Shown here piece by piece: positions 14,886 to 22,570 of a stretch of 29,753 nt of DNA (position 1 is its first letter; every line of letters begins with the position of its first letter). The stretch comes from Myxococcales bacterium (GTDB lineage Bacteria > Myxococcota_A > Bradymonadia > UBA4248): the NCBI GenBank assembly GCA_004554395.1, contig SFMP01000115.1, positions 1-29,753 on the forward strand, read 5' to 3'. The translations under genes were made by a program, and so were the position numbers. Under the pieces are notes generated by a model. It was given only the letters and a program-made list of their open reading frames with translations. It searched no databases and had not been told where the DNA came from.

Positions 14886-15845
14886 CTACACCTCTACGCT
14901 AATCATCACCTTGCCGCTATTATCGCCCGAGGCAATGCGACCACTGGCACTATCTATACAACGAACTGCACTGGCGTGTAAACGCATCGAACACACTGCC
15001 GTGTCGACATCGGGCGACCCAGCGACAATATCGCGCAGATGAACGATTTCTATCGCACCGTCTTCCGCCCCCAATATCAGCCGCTCGCACGTTCTATCGT
15101 AGTGCGCACAAGTCAACTTGCGCGAAGCCGTATACACGATGCTGTCGATCGATTCCGACGCCGTATGCCATAAAATGACGATCCCGCTCTCGTCGACCGA
15201 TACAAATCGCGACTCGTCGATAAAATCGAAACCACAAATCCCCGCATTGTGACCACAATACTTGTGAATCACGGCGCCCGTCGTCTCATTCCACGATCGA
15301 ATCGTCCGATCTTGCGATGACGAATACAAAATCCCCGTCTCGGGCGCAAATCGAACCGCCGTCACGGGCGCGCTATGCCAATCATACGTTCGAATCGGAT
15401 CACCATGGCGCCAAAATTTCACTTTGCAATCTTGCGCGCCCGTCGCCATCACTCCGCCAGGCTCGCACGCTATCGTGCGCACCGTCATCGTATGGCTGCG
15501 CACATTCTGGCGACACCCTTGCGCCGAGAGCGTGCGAGCCGCCGCACCCATAAATATCCCCGATTCATCGCGGATAAACGTGCCATCATCGATATTCCAA
15601 ACGCGTAGACTCTTGTCTTTCCCACTCGATATCAAATGCCCCGTATCGGGGTCAAACGCCAACGCATAGACGAACTCGACATGACGCCCAAGCGTGCGCA
15701 AAACTTCTCCCGTTTCGGCGTCGATGATGTGGATAAAACCATCTCGATCGCCCGCCGCCAAGTGGCGACCATCGGGGTGAAACGCCAACGCAAGGACTTT
15801 TTGCGTCGCCAATTCTATCGCATGACTTATGACGATTTCTGACAT
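14886..15845 (-). CDS. WD40 beta-propeller protein
   Basis: 319 residues from ATG 15845, with GAGGAA about 9 nt upstream. The protein consists of about seven WD40 blades and nothing else. Clear blade ends are VLALAFHPDGRHLAAGDRDG, HLISSGKDKSLRVWNIDDG, VMATGAQDCKVKFWRHGD, ILYSSSQDRTIRSWNETTG and FVSVDESGIVILWHTA; the last two blades are weaker. There is no signal peptide, so it is cytoplasmic. A lone propeller usually works as a protein-binding platform or anti-sigma/kinase adaptor in bacteria; the ligand is unknown. It lies 17 nt after the TPR lipoprotein gene and 1 nt before the calcium-repeat lipoprotein gene in the same operon. Confidence 0.88.
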   Translation of the reverse strand: MSEIVISHAIELATQKVLALAFHPDGRHLAAGDRDGFIHIIDAETGEVLRTLGRHVEFVYALAFDPDTGHLISSGKDKSLRVWNIDDGTFIRDESGIFMGAAARTLSAQGCRQNVRSHTMTVRTIACEPGGVMATGAQDCKVKFWRHGDPIRTYDWHSAPVTAVRFAPETGILYSSSQDRTIRSWNETTGAVIHKYCGHNAGICGFDFIDESRFVSVDESGIVILWHTASESIDSIVYTASRKLTCAHYDRTCERLILGAEDGAIEIVHLRDIVAGSPDVDTAVCSMRLHASAVRCIDSASGRIASGDNSGKVMISVEV

Positions 15846-15862
15846 TTTCTATTCCTCAAATT

Positions 15863-16894
15863 TCATTCACCTTCTTCGATATCGTTGCCTATCGCGTCTT
15901 TTTCCAACTTCCGATCGATGATCTTTATCCATTGAACGGCGCTAGCCCTTCGCAAACGATCTTCCGACGAATGCGACGATTCGATGTATTTATTCAGCCA
16001 TTCTCTAGATTTTATGAATAAATCACCAGATTCTCGAAGATTCATCGAAGGTTCTTCGTGACGCGCAAGCCCATACGAAGCCATCCCTGCCCCATACATG
16101 GCCGGTATCGCACGCAATATCGATTTATCTTTATCGGTCAAATACTTTTCGGCACGCTCGTAATGTGCGAGCGATTCGGCAAAGTTGCCTTTCGCACGCA
16201 ATACATCGGCGAGCGTAATTTCGAGCATGCCATCATCGATGTTGTTCAAAATCCCGTTGTTGAGAACGCGTATAGCACTATCGAAAAACCCGAAGCTTTT
16301 ATAGAGTTCGGCGAGCTCTTTATAATGCACCGTCGTGCCCATATCGTCTTTGAGAAACGGATTGGCGCGAATCGCCATTTCGTACGCTTGGGCAGCTGCT
16401 CTGTAATCGCGAGCTTGCCGCAAACAACGAGCCCGATTCAGATGCGCCTCGGCGTCGTAGCGATCGCGATCGACGTGGTCTTTGGCGGCGCGCGCACACG
16501 ATCCAAATGCGCCGATGGCGGCGTCGAAATCCCCTTCGCGCGCCAGCCTCTCGCCATATCGTTGATGCGCTTCGATCAGAGCCGAAGAATACATCAAATT
16601 GTCGGGCGCGATACCGAGAGCGCTCTGCAACTTGAGCTGGGCTGCCCAGTAATCTTGGTATTTCATGTCGATGCGAGCGAGCCAATAGAGCGCATCGCCA
16701 TTATTGGGATCGCGATCGAGGGCTTGTTGCAAAGTGCTCGTCGCCGTCTCGAAGTGCCCATTTTCGAACGATTTAACCGCCTTTGCCGTCAATTGTTGCG
16801 ATTCGACGACGCCGACTTGGCATCCGATTGCCGCCATTCCAATCGATAAGGCGCCAATCCATACGCCTATCGCGCGAATATACCGCTTCATCAT
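15863..16894 (-). CDS. TPR lipoprotein
   Basis: 343 residues from ATG 16894 (a second ATG follows immediately). The signal peptide ends in the lipobox AAIGC with the lipidated Cys at residue 25. TPR units start at once: AKAVKSFENGHFETATSTLQ, QALDRDPNNGDALYWLARID, then DYWAAQLKLQSALGIAP, GDFDAAIGAFGSCARAA, DYRAAAQAYEMAIRANP and GNFAESLAHYERAEKYL. The C-terminus is charged helix. The architecture (lipid anchor plus TPR) fits an outer-membrane assembly or scaffold protein of the periplasm. It starts 19 nt after the methyltransferase gene and is the second gene of the operon. Confidence 0.85.
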   Translation of the reverse strand: MMKRYIRAIGVWIGALSIGMAAIGCQVGVVESQQLTAKAVKSFENGHFETATSTLQQALDRDPNNGDALYWLARIDMKYQDYWAAQLKLQSALGIAPDNLMYSSALIEAHQRYGERLAREGDFDAAIGAFGSCARAAKDHVDRDRYDAEAHLNRARCLRQARDYRAAAQAYEMAIRANPFLKDDMGTTVHYKELAELYKSFGFFDSAIRVLNNGILNNIDDGMLEITLADVLRAKGNFAESLAHYERAEKYLTDKDKSILRAIPAMYGAGMASYGLARHEEPSMNLRESGDLFIKSREWLNKYIESSHSSEDRLRRASAVQWIKIIDRKLEKDAIGNDIEEGE

Positions 16895-16913
16895 GTCGCC
16901 AACATTCCCCCAA

Positions 16914-18134
16914 CTACACGACTTGGAACAAATAGAATTTGAGATAATTCGTCTCGGGAACGTCGAGCAATATCGGGTGATCGGGGCTCTGTTGGCGCGC
17001 CTCTATTTGCCGCAAACTCACATTGGCATCGTGCGAGGCCTCGACGAGCATCTGCCGAAACATGTCGTCTTTCATAAAATGCGAGCACGAACACGTCGCC
17101 AAATAGCCGCCGCGCGGCAGTAGCCGCATCGCCTTGAGATTGATTTCTTTATACCCTCGATATGCCGATCGCGCCGTCGCATGGCTCTTCGTAAACGCCG
17201 GCGGATCGAGAATGATAAAATCGTCGCTGCGATCGCCGCGCTCATCGCGTGCCGTCAAGAGTTCGAATACATCGGCACAGACGAATTCGACGTCATCGAG
17301 CCCATTGCGCGTTGCGTTGTCGCGCGCCCGTTCGAGCGCATAAGCCGATACGTCGACCGCCGTCACGTGCGACGCGCCACCCTTTGCGGCATGCAGTGCA
17401 AATGCTCCCGTATGCGTAAAACAATCCAATACGCGGCGCCCTCGTGCCAAATTCATCACCGCGCGACGGTTGTACTTCTGATCGAGAAAATATCCCGTCT
17501 TTTGACCATCGATGTAGTCGACGTCGAACGATATGCCGTTTTCTTCGATTGCGACGTGACCCGACAAATCCGTCGACAATCCGGGCAATTCGACAAATCC
17601 CTTCGTCTGTTCGAGCCCCTCGAGACCGCGCGTCGCCACATCGCCGCGCTCGTATATCGCTCGTATATTCTCACCAAGTTCCGACAATTCTTCGATGAGT
17701 ATGCGGAAAAGCTGCATTTTAATCATGTCTATGCCCAAGCACATCACTTGAACCGACAAGACATCGCCAAATTTATCGACGACAAAACCGGGAAATTGAT
17801 CCGATTCGCCGAAGATGAGTCGGCAAGCCCCGAAATCGCTTCCCATCACCGTTTTGCGATAAGCGAGTGCGTAGCGAATGCGGCGACGCCAAAAGGGCTC
17901 GTCGAATTTGTCGTTGGCATTGGTCGATATGACGCGCACGCGGATTTTGCTCTTGCGATTGACGAATCCCGTTCCAAGATAAGCGCCTTTGGCACTGCGC
18001 ACATCGACGAGTGAACCGTCGGGGGCCTCGCCTGGCGTCATTTGCACGACTTCGTCGCCAAAAACCCACGGATGACCATTTCTCAAACTCCGTTCCGCCT
18101 TTGGCGTCACGGTATAGACAGGATAATTGCGCAT
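16914..18134 (-). CDS. rlmI: RlmI-like class I rRNA (cytosine-5) methyltransferase
   Basis: 406 residues, the length expected for the RlmI family, which uses S-adenosylmethionine to methylate a 23S rRNA cytosine. The N-terminal PUA-type domain (about 1-75) contains SLRNGHPWVFGDEV. A central domain follows, with YERGDVATRGLEGL (161-174). The methyltransferase domain shows GYFLDQKYNRR (214-224), the SAM motif DCFTHTGAFALHAAKGGA (237-254), DPPAF (310-314) and CSCSH (348-352), the last carrying the likely catalytic Cys. It is the first gene of the five-gene operon. Family membership is firm; the exact target nucleotide is inferred, and related paralogues (RlmL/RlmK type) modify other sites. The ribosome site GAGGGA is rather far upstream. 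Confidence 0.88.
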   Translation of the reverse strand: MRNYPVYTVTPKAERSLRNGHPWVFGDEVVQMTPGEAPDGSLVDVRSAKGAYLGTGFVNRKSKIRVRVISTNANDKFDEPFWRRRIRYALAYRKTVMGSDFGACRLIFGESDQFPGFVVDKFGDVLSVQVMCLGIDMIKMQLFRILIEELSELGENIRAIYERGDVATRGLEGLEQTKGFVELPGLSTDLSGHVAIEENGISFDVDYIDGQKTGYFLDQKYNRRAVMNLARGRRVLDCFTHTGAFALHAAKGGASHVTAVDVSAYALERARDNATRNGLDDVEFVCADVFELLTARDERGDRSDDFIILDPPAFTKSHATARSAYRGYKEINLKAMRLLPRGGYLATCSCSHFMKDDMFRQMLVEASHDANVSLRQIEARQQSPDHPILLDVPETNYLKFYLFQVV

Positions 18135-18250
18135 ATTTCGCTAAATTCCCTCGCTCTTGCTGCGCATGGCACGCGGCCGCTGCGCAAACCCTCTTCTACA
18201 CAATTTGCACATCGCCTTTGCGGTAATCCGTTTCGCCACGTGCACGCGCG

Positions 18251-18259
18251 TGTTATCAT
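18251..18259 (+). promoter_or_regulatory. Possible extended -10 element upstream of the 18413 gene
   Basis: TGTTATCAT matches the extended -10 pattern TGnTATAAT at seven of eight fixed positions. It lies in the divergent gap between rlmI (minus) and the membrane-protein gene (plus), about 150 nt before the ATG at 18413. No convincing -35 is seen. The pattern resembles that at 9086. Confidence 0.25.
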
Positions 18260-18412
18260 ATCGAAAAATCTTTGTGTATTTTATTGTTCATCCAAACGCG
18301 CAAAGTCAAAAAAACGAATAATATGGCACGGATTTCGTTTGGCGATATTCGGAATGCCCGTCATCATTGGCTCGTATTCTCCCCCAATCATCTATTTCAT
18401 AGGCTATCGAAG

Positions 18413-19381
18413 ATGAAATCATTCAATCCGATCGATACGATTCGCCACCCGCTTTGGTGGCTCATGCTCGTCGTCCTCGTCGTAAACGATTTTGTGCTCA
18501 AAGGATCGGGGCTTTTGCCAAGCATTATCACTGGGAAACTCAGCGATTTTGCCGGTCTCATGGTCTTTCCGCTTCTCTTGGCGATTCTCATACCATGGCG
18601 CAATCGCCGAGTTTGGGCAGGCATACACATCGCCACGGGGCTAGCTTTCTGCGCCATCAAACTCATCCCCGCCGCGGGCTCTCTCTATGTCGCAATTCTC
18701 AACGCGCTATCGCTATCGGGGCAAATCTGGTTCGATCCGACCGACCTCGTCGCGCTCCCCATGCTCATCGTTTCATATACCGTCTATCCGCGTCTGCGCC
18801 CGCTGGTGAGCGCGCTGCGCCGCGATCGCTTAGTCCCAGCTGCAGCGATTCTCGTCGCTTCGTTCGCGAGCATCGCCTCGGGCACGGCTCCCCCACCGCG
18901 CACGCTCACCAGCTTCGATGGCAACCTCATGATCTCCGACGTCTCGTTTATCAATGCCACCGACACGCCGATCATCGTCAAAGTCGAAAAACTCAATCCA
19001 CATGTCGCCGTCGACTGCAATAAACCGATCGATGCAGGAATGTTCAAAGACGACCAATTCTCGACGATCGGCACCTGGACACAGAAACCCGGCGAGGCAG
19101 CTTCGGTCTTACCCAACAACTCGCGTCCCGATGCGACTTGCTTCGTCGTCAAACTGAGCATCGACAACGTCGAGCCCGTACTCATCTCGTGGGACACCCG
19201 AAAAGTCGCTCCCGCAAACGTCCCCATCAAATTCGATTTGCCCATTACCCCCGAAAACCTCGCCCATAATGCCATCGTCTTGCATAGAAATCAGAAAAAC
19301 TACTACCTCCTGGCCAAAGGCGATTTTACCCTAGCCCACTGGCGAAAATCGCTCTTCGCCGTCGATTATTGGAAGATGTAG
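18413..19381 (+). CDS. Polytopic membrane protein with extracytoplasmic C-terminal domain
   Basis: I choose the ATG at 18413 (MKSFNPIDTIRHPLWWLMLV, 322 residues), because hydrophobic, gene-like sequence begins there. The frame is open back to 18272, but its upstream part is basic and gene-unlike. The ribosome site is weak (GAAG), so an earlier ATG at 18323 cannot be excluded. About five membrane segments are visible: WWLMLVVLVVNDFVL, AGLMVFPLLLAILIPW, GIHIATGLAFCAIKLI, LVALPMLIVSYTVYP and LVPAAAILVASFASIA. GSGLLPSIITGKLSDFAGL joins the first two. The last 165 residues form a soluble, beta-rich, probably periplasmic domain with two Cys residues that could form a disulfide. The family is not identified. 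Confidence 0.75.
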   Translation: MKSFNPIDTIRHPLWWLMLVVLVVNDFVLKGSGLLPSIITGKLSDFAGLMVFPLLLAILIPWRNRRVWAGIHIATGLAFCAIKLIPAAGSLYVAILNALSLSGQIWFDPTDLVALPMLIVSYTVYPRLRPLVSALRRDRLVPAAAILVASFASIASGTAPPPRTLTSFDGNLMISDVSFINATDTPIIVKVEKLNPHVAVDCNKPIDAGMFKDDQFSTIGTWTQKPGEAASVLPNNSRPDATCFVVKLSIDNVEPVLISWDTRKVAPANVPIKFDLPITPENLAHNAIVLHRNQKNYYLLAKGDFTLAHWRKSLFAVDYWKM

Positions 19382-19536
19382 ACGCGCTCAATGTGGCGCG
19401 TATGGCCACCAGGCCATAGCGACACCGCAGGGCGTATGGCCCACCGGGCCATAGCCCTGCAAAAGCGGCGTATTGCCCGAATGGGCAATAGACGCGCTCA
19501 ATGTGGCGCGTATGGCCACCAGGCCATAGCGACACC
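19381..19536 (+). repeat. Bulged-G hairpin repeat cluster 3 (four elements) with a 46-bp direct repeat
   Basis: Elements lie at 19393-19425, 19427-19460, 19465-19495 and 19503-19535. The second is almost perfect: outer arms GCAGGGC/GCCCTGC, bulged G at 19434, inner arms TATGGCCC/GGGCCATA, loop ACC. The first and fourth have outer arms with an internal G-A mismatch (GTG-G-CGC against GCG-A-CAC) and inner arms TATGGCC/GGCCATA. The third has inner arms TATTGCCC/GGGCAATA. A 46-bp stretch is exactly repeated at 19381-19426 and 19491-19536. It begins at the last base of the preceding stop codon. Confidence 0.85.
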
Positions 19537-19583
19537 CCCAAAAACAAGCCATTCCCTAGCCGATACAGTTTGCGGTTCAAACG

Positions 19584-20987
19584 ATGCCCGATATCTTTCA
19601 ACGCATTGCCGTTCATGCGCTATACGCAACGGTTTTGAATTTTATTCACGAATACAATATTTTTTCGAATATTCTGCACATCGATATTGCACTGAGCGGC
19701 GGTGCCGATAGCGTCGGTTTGGCGGCTTTGTTGGCGGCGTATCGGCATCAATCGGGGGCGAATGTGTCGCTGAGAACGCATCATATTCGACATGGATTGC
19801 GAAACGATGCATACGATTCAGAAATTGCGCGCACAACTGCAGAAAAATTGGCGTTGCCCCATATCGAAACGCTGCTCAATTTGGGCGATGTGGCGTGCAA
19901 TGTCGAGGCGGTGGCGCGATCGGCGCGTTACGAGGCGTTTTTTGGGGCGTTGGCAAACGAGCAAAACGCGGCGTTGGCGTTGGCTCATCATGGCGACGAA
20001 AACGTCGAGACTGCCATTTGGCGATTGGGGCGCGGGTGTGGTGCCGAAGGGCTGTGCATGCCGCCCGTGCGCATCGCCCATGGCATTCGGCTCGTGCGAC
20101 CGCTCTTGGCGTGCTCGAAAGCCGATATTTGCCAGTTTTTGCGCGATATCGGACTCGAATGGGCCGAAGATCCGACGAATAATAACGATATTTATACGAG
20201 AAACCGCATTCGACACGAGATTTTACCGAATATTATGCAAGTTTCGACGGCTGGAGCGAATGTTTATCGATCGCTGCTCAACGTCGCACAAGATGCCAGT
20301 GCAGTCTCGTCGTTTGCCGAATATTATGCAAATGCACACGAAATCGACGCCAAAACATTTTATGTATCGCGCAAAGAATGGAATGTTCTTCACATCGGTG
20401 CACAATCCCAAGTTTTGCGACACATGGCGCGTTGCATTACGCCGCAAGCTTGCCCATCGCACGACTGGATAATGCGAGCGTTGGCGATGATTCGACAAAA
20501 TGCACAAACGCACCGGCTGTGCGCATGCGGTTCGATGGCGATTTACGCGTCGTCGCGCGGCTTTTGTGCGACTGCGCCCGCGGCACAATCATCGATTTGG
20601 CAGGCTTTCGACGTGCCCGCTTGCAACGCCACGCCTTTCGACGTCGCGGGGTTTGGATCGCTCGCCATATTCCGCGCGGCAGCATGCGACGAAATGCCCA
20701 ATACGCCACACTTTGCGTCGTTTTGCATTGCCCCCGATGCCGCTCTAAGGCTTTGCCCGGCGCACGAATTTGACACGCTAACGACGAGCGACGGACGCGT
20801 GACGAAAACGCGCGAAGCGTTGAGAAGTCAAGGCGTTCCAGAGCCCCTGCGAGCCCAATGGCCCGTTTTGTGCGACGGCAAAACGCCGCTGTGGGTCGTC
20901 GGTGGAATGCGAACGGCAGGCGCGCCAAAAGCACGCCCGCACGAAATCGCGCTATTTGTAAGGTGGTCGCCTAAAATCGAATTCTAA
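19584..20987 (+). CDS. tilS: tRNA(Ile)-lysidine synthetase TilS
   Basis: 467 residues. TilS attaches lysine to C34 of the CAU-anticodon isoleucine tRNA with ATP, so that it reads AUA; it is normally essential. The PP-loop ATP motif is LSGGADS (37-43). Other family blocks are HHIRHGLR (67-74), HHGDENVETAIWRLGRGCG (136-154) in place of the usual HHxxDQxET form, and EDPTNNNDIYTRNRIRHEIL (196-215). The C-terminal part includes a Cys/Ala-rich region (about 280-400) and ends in a TilS-type C-terminal domain (RSQGVPEPLRAQWPVLCDG). About 30 extra residues precede the PP-loop strand. No clear ribosome site precedes the ATG at 19584. It lies just after hairpin cluster 3 and converges with the TerC gene. 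Confidence 0.9.
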   Translation: MPDIFQRIAVHALYATVLNFIHEYNIFSNILHIDIALSGGADSVGLAALLAAYRHQSGANVSLRTHHIRHGLRNDAYDSEIARTTAEKLALPHIETLLNLGDVACNVEAVARSARYEAFFGALANEQNAALALAHHGDENVETAIWRLGRGCGAEGLCMPPVRIAHGIRLVRPLLACSKADICQFLRDIGLEWAEDPTNNNDIYTRNRIRHEILPNIMQVSTAGANVYRSLLNVAQDASAVSSFAEYYANAHEIDAKTFYVSRKEWNVLHIGAQSQVLRHMARCITPQACPSHDWIMRALAMIRQNAQTHRLCACGSMAIYASSRGFCATAPAAQSSIWQAFDVPACNATPFDVAGFGSLAIFRAAACDEMPNTPHFASFCIAPDAALRLCPAHEFDTLTTSDGRVTKTREALRSQGVPEPLRAQWPVLCDGKTPLWVVGGMRTAGAPKARPHEIALFVRWSPKIEF

Positions 20988-21035
20988 GCGACATAGTTTC
21001 TAGAATAACGAATATTCTTCAGTTCGCATTGGCAA

Positions 21036-22244
21036 TCATTCGACGACGAGCGTTTGCGAATCTGCCTCTTTTTTTGCCTCTACGACCGCCTCAGCTAATT
21101 CGACCGATTCAACCGCTTCGGCCTCTTCGACAGCTTCGGCCAATTCGACCGCTTCGGCCAATCCAACGGCTTCTACCGCTTCGGCCGCTTTTGCCGATTT
21201 GGCTTCGGCGTCGTCTTCGTCGGCGGGCTTGGGGGCAGCTTCGTGTGGATGTTTGCGTTCATAGCATATGCTCGCCACGATGCCCACAATAACGGCGCCT
21301 GCGACGACGGCTAAGCTCGTCCAGTTCGGCAAGTGGAAGACTTCGTACTTCGTGCCGAGTGCCCAATTGACGAGTTCGTAGCCTGCGGGCATGAGCAATT
21401 TCACGCCGACGAATATCAAAATGAAGCAAATCGCGTATTTCAATAGCGAGAAGCGTTCGATGATGCTCGCCAAAACGAAGTAGAGCGAACGAAGCCCGAG
21501 GATGGCAAAGATATTCGACGTAAAGACGATGAACGGATCGGTCGTGATGCCGAAGATGGCGGGAATCGAGTCGACGGCAAAGACGATGTCGCTCACTTCG
21601 ATGACGATGAGGGCGACCATCAGCGGCGTGAGATAGAGAAGCCCATCGATGCGTTTGAAGAAGTGCATCCCCTCGACTTCGCCCGTGTAACGCGTGTGCT
21701 TCATGAGGAATTTCGTAATCCATTTATCTTTGGGATCGGTGTCATCGTCGCCAAAGAACGTCGAATGGATAGCGATGTAGATGAGGAGGGCGCCGAAGAT
21801 GTACAAAACCCAGCCAAACTGCGAGACGGCTGCCGCGCCGACGCCGATCATGATGCCGCGGAAGACGAGGGCACCGATAATGCCCCAGAATAAGACGCGA
21901 TGCTGATACTTTAACGGAATCCCAAACGACGCAAATATCATGGCCATGACGGCGATATTATCGAGTGAGAGCGCTTTTTCGATGATGTAACCCGTGAGGT
22001 AGTCGATGGCCGCTTCTGTGCCGTTTTCGTTCGCACCTTCGTGCAGACCGATGCCACACCAGTGCATTTCGTACATGAAATAAATGCCCACCGTAAACAA
22101 CAGGGCGAGTGCGATCCAGAAGCACGTCCATTTCAGTGCTTCTTTCGTGTGAATGACGTGAACTTTCCGATTTAATACGCCCAAGTCGAGCGCTAAAAGC
22201 AAGAACACGAGTAGCAGAAATGATACCCATGGAATGACGGTCAT
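21036..22244 (-). CDS. TerC-family integral membrane metal transporter
   Basis: The start is ATG 22244 (MTVIPWVSFLLLVFLL, 402 residues): AAAGGAGG lies 5-6 nt upstream; a longer frame to 22331 has no such site. About nine membrane segments are present. TerC/Alx family motifs are LDLGV (19-23), IIEKALSLDNIAV (87-99), HRVLFWGIIGALVFRG (115-130) and SDIVFAVDSIPAIFGI (218-233), with the acidic residues thought to carry manganese or calcium ions. The family exports Mn2+ and helps metalate secreted proteins. After the last segment a low-complexity acidic tail (about 335-402) of repeated EAVELA-type units follows; this is unusual for the family. No yybP-ykoY manganese riboswitch was recognised upstream. 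Confidence 0.88.
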   Translation of the reverse strand: MTVIPWVSFLLLVFLLLALDLGVLNRKVHVIHTKEALKWTCFWIALALLFTVGIYFMYEMHWCGIGLHEGANENGTEAAIDYLTGYIIEKALSLDNIAVMAMIFASFGIPLKYQHRVLFWGIIGALVFRGIMIGVGAAAVSQFGWVLYIFGALLIYIAIHSTFFGDDDTDPKDKWITKFLMKHTRYTGEVEGMHFFKRIDGLLYLTPLMVALIVIEVSDIVFAVDSIPAIFGITTDPFIVFTSNIFAILGLRSLYFVLASIIERFSLLKYAICFILIFVGVKLLMPAGYELVNWALGTKYEVFHLPNWTSLAVVAGAVIVGIVASICYERKHPHEAAPKPADEDDAEAKSAKAAEAVEAVGLAEAVELAEAVEEAEAVESVELAEAVVEAKKEADSQTLVVE

Positions 22245-22570
22245 AATCCTCCTTTGACATACATATTCCACACACGGGATTTGCCTTTTGCGGCGAACTA
22301 CAGCGCGATGCTGTTCAAAAACATGTGCCACAATTGGGCGGTGTTTATCATGTATGTCGTTCTTTTGCGAACAAATCGAATGAAGTATGTGTTCGATTGA
22401 TTATTTTTTGCGTTCATTTTTCTTGCGTTCATTTTTCGGAGCTAAATTCCCCCCCCCTGGGCGCCAAATGTGATAGATGCCTGCGAGCTAGCCATGGGGG
22501 CTTGCGACGCCATGCGATGCCCGCAAACGCCTTTTGACTATCTCGATTTCTACTTTGGAGACTCGATTTC
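22245..22570. other. Divergent terC/recQ intergenic region
   Basis: A 326-bp gap with no credible gene. A 15-bp unit TTGCGTTCATTTTTC occurs twice in perfect tandem (22408-22422, 22423-22437). A run of nine C residues lies at 22449-22457. A short inverted repeat GTTC...GAAC near 22364-22377 sits upstream of the TerC gene. Promoters for both divergent genes must lie here, but I cannot assign convincing -10/-35 pairs. Confidence 0.5.

Noticed and set aside
22245..22570. yybP-ykoY manganese riboswitch before the TerC gene
   Set aside because: I compared the leader with the conserved blocks of that riboswitch from memory and found none.
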